From assembly GCF_028583425.1 (NCBI RefSeq), contig NC_072801.1, positions 62,015,766 through 62,079,765 of the forward strand: a stretch of DNA of 64,000 nt, written 5' to 3'. The notes beneath the pieces were generated by a model, which was given only the letters and a program-made list of their open reading frames with translations, was not told the DNA's origin and did not search any database. Positions 55,846 through 64,000 of the stretch are shown here, one piece after another. Position numbers and translations under genes: made by a program. Each line of letters starts with the position of its first letter. Position 1 is the stretch's first letter. The DNA is from Eublepharis macularius. Taxonomy: Eukaryota > Chordata > Lepidosauria > Squamata > Eublepharidae.

Positions 55846-58800
55846 ATGCCGCCCGAAGTAATGATCATCTTGGCTGCGTTGCTCATCTCCGTCGCCATTG
55901 GTTTTCTCTTCAAGAAAGGAGGTGAGCATTAGATTCAAGGGCTGCCTACGTGGGTAGACAGAAACCTTGCCCCACCCCACAGGGCTGAGTTTTCCAGCCT
56001 TCCCGGAAGGGTTGCCTGGAGGAGGCGTTATTTAAGTCTCAGTTCCGTCACAAACACAGAAGAAGGTAGAAGATCTTTCAGGGACAGAGGAGACGTCTGT
56101 TGATTGGAAGTTGGGGTGGAAAGAAGGTTGAACAAGCAAATTACGAGCTTTGCTTAGTCTGCTGAACTTTCAGAACTGAAGCTTGATGCTCCTATCAAGG
56201 CCACAGTAATGGGTTGGCAGTGGTTACTACTTGGTAGCTTGAAGACAGGTGTTTCCTCCCGTCCCCATCCAGGAGGTAGTGCAAGTTTTTGTGCTGTGGA
56301 CTGAGCCCTGCTTCTCCACTTCTATCTACTGCCTCATTGGTGAATCTCTTTCTTTCCCTCCTCGGTTTTCAGAGGCATAAGATCCCAGGAAGGATTAAAC
56401 ATTGATCAGTGCCTTTAAAGACACCCCCCCACACACACACCCTTTTTGTATGTTAATAATGCAGTTCCTGGCTGGTGGAGGGGGCTTGTGGTTATGACTT
56501 CCATAGGGCGCTTCTGTTGCTCCTCAGATTCAGTTTGGAAGCTTGTATTTGTCCCAAAGGGAGTGAGTTTGGATCCATAGCAGTCCATGAAACATGCATG
56601 TCTTCATCCAGTGAGAAAAGGAAGACTTGCCATTTTGCGTGTGCTCGCATGCTTGTATGTGCCTGAGTGCATCAGATTTTTTCATCTCCTTCCCTGCAGG
56701 GCCAAAGACCAAGCAGTTTGGAGGGGCAGCCATGGGTCTTTTGTTTATGCTGGCTGGCTGCCACATCCACACTCTCCACTCACTGGTCACTATCCTTGGT
56801 TCGTGGCTTATCATCAATATCTCTCCAAGGCATGTTGTACTCTGTGCAGTGGACTACCGCAGGGGATTATGGGAGTTCTGGCAGGCTGGGAAGCCTTGTA
56901 AGTTGGAGATTTGAGGTAACCAGAATGTCTTGGCCTTCTGGAAGGGGAATGTAGTGTGGGCTATTGCGAGGGATTTTGAGAGCCACCAAGTATTTTGAAT
57001 TTCTGGGGCCCAGGAAACAAAAATTGGATTCTGGGAATTGTCACTCCTTGGTCTTCTTGTGAGATCTCATGAGGCCAAATGAAGGAGCAAATATTGTGCA
57101 GTTTTTAGAGAAAGGAGTAGATTCCAGTGAGTTGGCACACAGGACCAGGAGTCTAGACTGATCAGAAAACTTCTTACAGAAGGAAATAATTGTTAGTGAG
57201 AAGGAAACACTTTTTTTGCAGGCGTGGGAGTGGAAAATGGGAGACAGTAATATTTATTGCTTCTCTCTTTCCACACTAGGTCTTGCCACTACTTGACGCT
57301 TGGATGGACCTTTTCCCACCTGCTCTTTCTCCGCACAGTTACATACTTCGGTTTCCCTGAACCAACTCTGTTAGCCAATGCCATACAACCCCTGTTTGCT
57401 TTCCAGGTAGCTGGTTGTGTTGTGGAAGGGGTGGGAAGGGCCTCTCTAGGAAGCTCATTTTCCCTTGTTATCTCCCAGATGGTGAGCTTGGCCAATGACG
57501 TGCAAGAATTCACTCAAGGAAAGAAACAGGAAGTGACATCCTTTAGCAAGTCTCCTGTGATTGGTGTGATCCCCAAAATGCCAGGACTGGTGGAGATACT
57601 GTGCTACAGTTATTGCTATATGGGACTAATGGCAGGTACCTGAGTTTCCTAAAAGGGTAGGGTGGAATATGTGTAGTGTCCATATATCCATAGTGCACTT
57701 TGCTTTGACAGCCATGTTGGATTGTTTTGTTGTTTTAATCATGGTTGTGACCACTTGGGGCAGTTGAATGTCCACATCCTGTAACCTCTTCCACAGGTAC
57801 AAAATCTTGTGACAGGAGAGAGCATCACTGGGTGTCACTGTTTTCTCTTTTGGAAGTCTATGGATGATGGCAGAACAAAGGAGGAGAAGAGCTAGGAATC
57901 CATGTTTGCCCTCTGATGTGATTGTCACTATCTGTTTTTTGTTTGAGTTGTGTTTTTTCTGTATGTACATATGAATGTTTCTGTTTCTTCACCACATGTT
58001 GTTATTCCTGGTTTTTTATCTGTGTGTTTTCCAGTTTGTACAGTGGCTTTTAATTGTTGTATGCATTTTCACATCTTTCTGCTACAAACTTTGGGATTAG
58101 CAGCAGTTGACAATGAAAACTGAGATCTTAGAGGTTTTGCTCGTGTTGTCAGATTCCTTCCAAAAAGACCTAGGGCTGGGATACTGGGCATGTGGACCTA
58201 TTCCCCTGGGCCTAAGAGACATAGACGAAGCTATTAAATTGTATGATTGTGTCATGGGCTTTTCTTCCTGGGTTGTGACTCTGCTCACCGGTCTGAATCT
58301 CCTTTTTGTTGTTGTATCCAGGCCTGTTTTATCGCTACCGTACACACTATGATTGGCTGAACCAGCCTAACTCTATAGTTATCCCCAGCTGGCAACCGCT
58401 GCTTTCCAGATCTAAGATGCTTCCCATCTATGGGGTCTCATTCCTGGTGGTCTCTCACTTCTTTCCCCTTGACTACGTGCGAAGCGACGCCTTCTACGAG
58501 CGAGCACTTCCTTTCCGCCTCTTCTACATGATACCCATCTTTTTCGTCTTCCGCATGCGTTTCTACGTGGTCTGGCTAAGTGTCGAATGCGTCTGTATCG
58601 CAGCTGCCTTTGGGGCTTACCCAGTTGCCGCCAAATCCCGACCAGGCAGGGGCCCCACTGTGGAATATGAGCCTCTCAGTAGGTGAGTTGCAGAGATGTT
58701 CCTTTTCTGGAGTGAGGTTCTGTAGCCTTTTGGAATTGGTTTAGCTTTAGAGAAACATCATGGGAATAGAACATACAACCTTCCTGCCCTAGTGATGCCA

Positions 58801-61800
58801 AGGCATTATCCCTTGTTGTCTCAAACGACTGTGATCCAAAGGAGTTAGCTGTGTTAGCCTGTAGTAGCAAAATAGTAAAGAGTCTAGTAGCATCTGGGTG
58901 CTACTGGACTCTTTACTATTTTAAAAGGACTGTGGATCACAAAATGCATACACCTAGGTGTTGCCAAATTCTACCCTTAAAATATGCAAAAATAATTTAA
59001 TGGATCCCATGTTTGTTCAATCTGCCTGTTCAGTAACCCTATATCCAATTTTTATCCCATCTTTCTCTGACGAGCTCTTGGTGGCATACATGCATTTCCT
59101 TTTTTTCTAATTTTTCCTCCCAATGACCCTGCAAACTTCACCATTGTGCTTATTTTATTTGGGTTTTTTTTCTTTTATTTACTTTGGATTGCTATTCCGC
59201 ACTTCCCACGAAGGGCTCAGGGCACATTATGTTTAAAAACATATTAAAATTAATTTATACAATTAAAACCATAAATAGATTTAAAAGAGAAATTCATTCA
59301 TAAAATATACACTAATTACAATCAGATGGTGGCAGTTGATAGGCAGCAGGCACAGCTGACAAGATAAGGTGGTGGACAGCCCTGGCAGGGAGGGATTCAG
59401 GCTTTATATTCTTCTCCGTTTTTTCAGCTGGCAGAGATTTCACTTTCTCTAGTAGGTCTTACATTATGGACTATTTATTTACTCTCTCCTAAGCCACTGT
59501 GAGTTCACACGAATGGCCCAATGCCCTCTTCTGCAACATGTGGTATGGCTTGCTGGGGTTTGGTCATGTCAACTGCAGGTCACTGGGTGCCATTCGTGTT
59601 CTGCTCTCTGTGTGTTGTGATGCAAGTTGCATGAGCAAATATGTCACAACTGACTGTTACTCATTCAGGAACCCCTGCAGCTGTTCCGCCACCACCCGCT
59701 CAACCACTTTACCCAGGAACAGGAGGTTTGAAACGGGGCGGTAATAGTGGGGTCCAAAGATGGCTTCTTTAAGAGAGGCCTCACCACGGCCTCCTTTAGC
59801 GACCCAGAGAAGACTCCAGAGCTCAGGGACAGGTTGACAATGGACTTGCAGTGATTCTGTACTCCATCGCCACTGGCCTTTACCAGCCACGACGGGCACA
59901 GGTCCAAGAGGTACATGGTAGGTCTCCCCACTCGCAGGATCCTGTCAATTTCATCCCCGCAGAGTGGACTGAAATGGTTAAGTGTTGGCCCAGAAGACGG
60001 CCACGGGGTTTGTAGTTACATGTACTGTATCAACCGAGTGTTGCCTTGCATACTATCTGTTGCTGTAAGTATGACTCTAGGTAGTTCTATGTTGTCTAAT
60101 GTCAGTCCCAGAATTGCTCATGCTTTGTTTCAGCATTTCTTCAAATCTATATCGGATTTTTGCTGTTGCGTCTTTGTAAACTTGCATTTATTTACCCTAT
60201 GGCATTGTTTATTGAAATGTCCTTGATATTGACTGTAGTAATCTCACTCAGTCTTGACTCTCAGTTAAAAAGGTGGACTGTAAATGACATAAATAATAAT
60301 AGGTTAGGCCGAGAGAAGGTGACTGGCTCAGCGTTACTCAGAGAGCTTTCTGTGGGGATTTGAACTCCAGTCAAAAATGTGCATTGAAAAAGATGTATTT
60401 TCATAGCATGAACTCCTACCGGGCATCTGTTCTCTGGCACATGCATGTGTCTTACAATGAGAAAGCCAGTTAGGTATAGTGGTTAAGAGCAGCAGGACTT
60501 CAATCTAGAGAACTGGGTTTGATTCCCCGCTCCTCCACCTGAAGCCAGCTGGGTGGCCTTGGGTCAGTCAAAGCGTCTCAGAACTCTCTCAGCCCCACCC
60601 ACTTCATGGGGTAATTGTTGTAAGGATAATAATAACACATTTTGTAAACCATATTATTGATATACGCTCCTTTCCAAAAAGCTGTGTGTGGGAAGTGACT
60701 TTTGACTATGTCTTTTAGCATAGTGGAGAAAAATGCAAATATCTGCAGATGCAATTTGCATCACAACATGCAGAGAGCAGAACACAAACGGCATCCAATG
60801 ACTTGCAGTCAACATGACCAAACCACAAAAAGCCATACCACACGCTGCAGAGGAGGGTACTGGGCAAATGCAATCCAGTCCATTCTTCATGAACTCTCAG
60901 AAGTTTAGGAGAGTAAATATTCCATAATGCCATACCAACTAGATAAAGTGATACCTATGTTATTTCTAGAGAGAACTATTGATCTAACAATATAAAATCA
61001 GTCGAACAGCTAGGTAAATAGAAACCCTTCTAAGCACTGCCTATATACTTTCGATCTGTCAGATTTCAGTCGAACTGGAGGTTTTATATGGAGTGAGGTG
61101 CACTCTGAGTTATGAAGGATTTTATAGGTCAAACAGCATCTGGAAAAGAGTAGGTAGCAAATGCAGCTGCAGCAAAGTAGGATATTTTCAATTTTTAATG
61201 GTTCACCTTGGACAAAGAGATAAGATGTACATATCTTTGTGCTAGTTAAAGTCTCTGTATAGCTACCAAGGGCATTCATCGCAGTAGTCAATCAAGAAGG
61301 ATACAAAAGTATAAAGATTTTCTCCTCCCTTTTTCCTGCAAATAGATCAGCTGATGGAGAGGTGTCAAGTATCACCTATGATTATGAGACAATTAAGAAC
61401 ATTGACCCACATGGCACAGAGTTCTGCGTCAAGGTGAAAGATGGCATGCGCTGTTGGAACATGACAGTACAGTGGTGGCTGGCACAATATATCTACAAAA
61501 GAGCTCCTTTCCGTTCCTATGTCATGAGGTAAGAAGAATAATTCTGGAGAAAGGGTGGGGCAAATAGCCATTAGAAGGACAGGGGGGAAAGGAAGATTTA
61601 AGAAAGACAGAAGAAAGTCCCTTACGAGCCAATTGGGGGCTGAGCTGTGTGTGAGGGAAAATTGAAAAGTTCTACAATAAATTGCTCAGTGTGTGAAGAA
61701 CCTTCTTATTGAAGTGGTCAGAAAGGATTGTGGGGTAGAATTTGAAAGCAGGCAGAGAGAATTCTGGGAGCGATAGAAGCGGGCAGGAGTGTGTATGCAA

Positions 61801-62814
61801 GGGAGGTGATAACAAGTGAGTAACAGACAGAAAAATAGGATGGCTGGTGCAAGGGGTACAGTGAAGCTTTCTGGGATAGGTGAAAGAGAATAGCTGAGAG
61901 AAGAGGAAGAGGGAGACAGAAGTTGAATGAAAAGGTTGCATGGGAAGACGTACTGATGACTTGGGAGAGAGAGTGGCAGGCAGGAAGCTGAAATGCAGGA
62001 AATCCACAAAATCCTTCCTCAGGAACATAGTGACTGCTTCTGAAAGGGTTGATGGTTGCCATGATACCTACAGAGGAGAAATGATGGTGGGCTGCCAAAT
62101 GAGTTCGTTTTGTGGAAAGAAATGTCTAAGTTTCTTTGAAAGATCCCTGGAATTGGCTTGAGGGGGGTATCGAAGGATTCTGGGGGTCGATTGGGTAAAG
62201 GCAGCAGAGAAGGAGGTCAGGGATTGATAATGAAAAGCATAAATAGTAAACTTGGTTTTATTCTGCCTGTTTTATATTGTGATGCAATCCACTCAGAGCC
62301 TGCTCTGCAGGGAGAGTGGAATAAAAATAGAGGAATAAATAAATTAAAAGGAGCAAGGGACAGATAGTGAAGGATTCTGGGGATCTGTGTGGGTTGGCAG
62401 GAGGGGAGGAGTCTAGGCTTGGTGTCTCTCTTTCTGTGCAGGAGCGCCTGGACTTTGCTGATCTCTGCATACTGGCATGGAATTCACCCCGGCTACTACC
62501 TCAGCTTCCTGACCATTCCACTATGCCTGGCCGCTGAAGGTGCAATGGAGAACGGCTTCTTGAGACATCTCTCCCCTGCAGGGCGTCTCTATGGTGACTG
62601 GGTGCAGTGGTTCTTGAAAATGCGGGCCTACGAATACGCTTGCATGGGCTTTGAGCTGCTGACCTTTGAGGACACCATGCGCTACTGGAGCTCCATCTAT
62701 TATTGCATCCACGTGGGAGCAGTGGCCTTCTTCCTGCTGGGGAAGCTGTTGGGAGGTCGGAGGGAACATGGCAGCTCAAAGGGCAAAGATGGAGCTGCGC
62801 AGAGGGGGGAGTGA
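55846..62814 (+). CDS. MBOAT7: MBOAT7, lysophosphatidylinositol acyltransferase (LPIAT1)
   Basis: Seven coding exons: 55846-55921, 56700-56829, 57280-57406, 57479-57635, 58322-58682, 61346-61528, 62442-62814. They total 1407 nt, 468 aa (human 472 aa), and all phases close. The multi-pass membrane protein matches human MBOAT7 throughout: ALLISVAIGFLFKK, HTLHSLVTILGSW, YSYCYMGLMAG, RLFYMIPIFFVFRMRFYVVW, MTVQWWLAQYIYK and SAYWHGIHPGYYLSFLTIPL. The MBOAT active-site residues are present as Asn322 and His357 (human Asn321 and His356, same spacing). The enzyme transfers polyunsaturated acyl groups, mainly arachidonoyl-CoA, to lysophosphatidylinositol in ER-type membranes, remodelling phosphatidylinositol in the Lands cycle. 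Intron 2 uses a GC donor (CCAAG/gcatgt). Intron 3 is only 72 nt and has no in-frame stop. The coding start follows a GCC Kozak context (cagccATGc). The 5' UTR probably comes from the CpG-rich stretch near 53 kb. The gene is head to head with TSEN34. Confidence 0.96.
58845..58922. repeat. short inverted hammerhead-like pair in MBOAT7 intron 5
   Basis: aaatagtaaagagtctagtagcatct faces ggtgctactggactctttactattt, forming a hairpin of about 20 bp per side. The sequence is shared with the repeat at 24088. Confidence 0.5.
59495..59650 (+). repeat. unclassified repeat, copy 1 (MBOAT7 intron 5)
   Basis: Contains caacatgtggtatggcttgc, tggggtttggtcatgtcaac and gtgttgtgatgcaagttgca. The reverse-complement copy lies at 60735-60925. 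Confidence 0.6.
59655..59940 (-). mobile_element. L2-like LINE fragment in MBOAT7 intron 5
   Basis: Minus-strand frames read CPSWLVKASGDG, GSLKEAVVRPLLKKPSLDPT and LGKVVERVVAEQLQGFLNE, the N-terminal end of the L2 reverse transcriptase. Only this block remains, with frame changes. Confidence 0.75.
60461..60662 (+). repeat. Sauria SINE in MBOAT7 intron 5
   Basis: gccagttaggtatagtggtt head, ggtttgattccccgctcctc B box, ctcagccccacccacttcat body; the tail stops early. Confidence 0.8.
60735..60925 (-). repeat. unclassified repeat, copy 2 (MBOAT7 intron 5)
   Basis: Inverse of the 59495 copy: tgcaatttgcatcacaacat, gttgcagtcaacatgaccaa-like and agccataccacacgctgcag. Together they form a spaced inverted repeat around a SINE and an L2 piece. 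Confidence 0.6.
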
Positions 62815-63014
62815 TGGGGCTGAGGCAAGGGGTGGCCACTAGAGGTCAGCATAAAGCCCACAAGGTGGGGCACTCCCTTGGGTCCTGGAGACTGGAGAAG
62901 TGACACAAGACTCTCTCTTTTGTTGTTGGTTTGCTGCACTGTTGCAACCAGCATTGGAGGTCCAAGGGGAAATTTTTAAATAGTACTCTGCTGCCAATTA
63001 TAAATCCCCCTACT

Positions 63015-63160
63015 ACCCCCAGTTTCCTGGGGTAAAGTGTAGATGACTGGGGAGGGCAATGGCAAACCACCCCGTAAAGTCTGCCAAGAAAACGTCGGGA
63101 TGCGAAGTCATCCTGTCCCCACCCCGGGGTTAGTAATGACTCGGTACTTTGCCTTTTACA
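63015..63160 (+). repeat. tRNA-derived SINE 3' fragment
   Basis: Matches the 3' half of the SINE at 16815: cccagtttcctggggtaaag, ggcaatggcaaaccaccccg, gccaagaaaacgtcgggatg. Confidence 0.7.
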
Positions 63161-63278
63161 AACAAATATGAGTTTTGTTGTTTTAAATGAAGCTCAGACG
63201 CATAGTCTCTTTATCTCACATGCGTAAAGAACAGTTACATCAGAAAACCTTATATGCCTTAGTACTAATTGTTTACAG

Positions 63279-63284
63279 AATAAA
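63279..63284 (+). terminator. possible MBOAT7 polyadenylation signal
   Basis: An AATAAA hexamer about 465 bases after the MBOAT7 stop. A SINE fragment lies between the stop and this site, so use of another signal cannot be excluded. Confidence 0.35.
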
Positions 63285-63289
63285 AGATC

Positions 63290-64000
63290 AAGAGGGTTAA
63301 TACAAAGTTTTTCAGAATTACATTTACCAGGACACATGGCACGGAGTGATAGGACAGTCAGCTTTCACTGTAATACAAACATTTTAAATGCTTGGAGCCA
63401 CACTTCTGTTACGGGTTCAAGACTTCTCTAGGAAACTGTTCTTCCAAGGCTAAAACTTAGTTATGAATTAAAAACCAGAGAAAATGATTACAGTTGAAAG
63501 GAACTTTCTCGCCTCAGTGCAAGACTGAGCTGACTTGCAGTTTAATCTCTAAAGTGAGGGAGAAAGAATCTGACTACCGAGGCAAATTTCACCTCCTGTG
63601 GGGATGTTCAGCTTGAATAATGCTCACATAGGATTTTAGGAGAGGGGTCCTCAGAAAAATCCCTTAACAGGAAGCATCCACCCCTGCTCTTGACCTGCTC
63701 CCCTGCTAGAATCCTGACCGTTCCCATTGCCACCTGCAATAACTTGCTAGGCATCAATATTTCTTCACTTCTAGCCGTTTTGCCTGCTAGTTTTTTTCTT
63801 TCCAGCCTCCGTTTTGCATTCAGAGTCCTGGCTCCTCACAAGGCTCTGCTCTAACAATTTGTTTCGTTTCTTTCCTCCTCAACCCTCAGCCATTTTTCAC
63901 AGGAGCATGTCAGAACATCGCAGGAATGAGCTGACCTCCGATTCTTGCCTGCTTCCTAAGAGGCTCCTGGCTGTCTTTTTTTTAAAAAAATGTAGAGAGA
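63290..64000. other. unassigned sequence downstream of MBOAT7
   Basis: Unique-looking sequence without gene features up to the window end. Confidence 0.4.

Overview
The window looks like a piece of a lizard (squamate) nuclear genome. Its genes are spliced vertebrate genes with GT-AG introns. Most of the rest is interspersed repeats typical of squamates: Sauria-type tRNA-derived SINEs with BovB-like tails, 5S-rRNA-derived SINEs, CR1 and L2 LINE fragments, Penelope-like retroelements and many small palindromic DNA transposons. I cannot name the species.

Three complete protein-coding genes are visible, all in the right half. GRWD1 (+, coding 35015-40463, 7 exons, 457 aa) encodes a glutamate-rich WD40 histone and ribosomal-protein chaperone. 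TSEN34 (-, coding 42564-49757, 4 coding exons, 285 aa) encodes a catalytic subunit of the tRNA-splicing endonuclease. MBOAT7 (+, coding 55846-62814, 7 coding exons, 468 aa) encodes the lysophosphatidylinositol acyltransferase. All exon joins were checked for phase and every frame closes. GRWD1 and TSEN34 lie tail to tail. TSEN34 and MBOAT7 lie head to head, probably around a CpG-rich promoter near 52.87-53.48 kb, as in mammals. The three proteins share no pathway; they are housekeeping neighbours. In humans GRWD1 lies several Mb from the TSEN34-MBOAT7 pair on chromosome 19, so the adjacency here is a synteny difference.

Positions 1 to about 34.4 kb hold no gene I can support. The stretch contains CR1 and L2 fragments, SINEs, a CT microsatellite, several MITEs with clear target-site duplications, and some unique sequence with possible conserved noncoding elements. 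The 34.4-35.0 kb stretch is the GRWD1 promoter, with a run of YY1-like motifs and an ETS site.

The most unusual content is a set of head-to-head inverted dimers of Penelope-like or hammerhead-bearing sequence. One, at 26721-27019, has a perfect 15-bp target-site duplication and carries a hammerhead ribozyme core on each strand. Another, at 37395-39424 in GRWD1 intron 5, keeps GIY-YIG endonuclease coding remnants between two long inverted arms. Other notable items are a 212-bp near-perfect palindrome, a triple nest (MITE in 5S SINE in L2), a MITE nested in another MITE with perfect 8-bp duplications, a 51-bp-period minisatellite in a TSEN34 intron, a solo LTR, and a GC-AG intron plus a 72-nt frame-preserving intron in MBOAT7.
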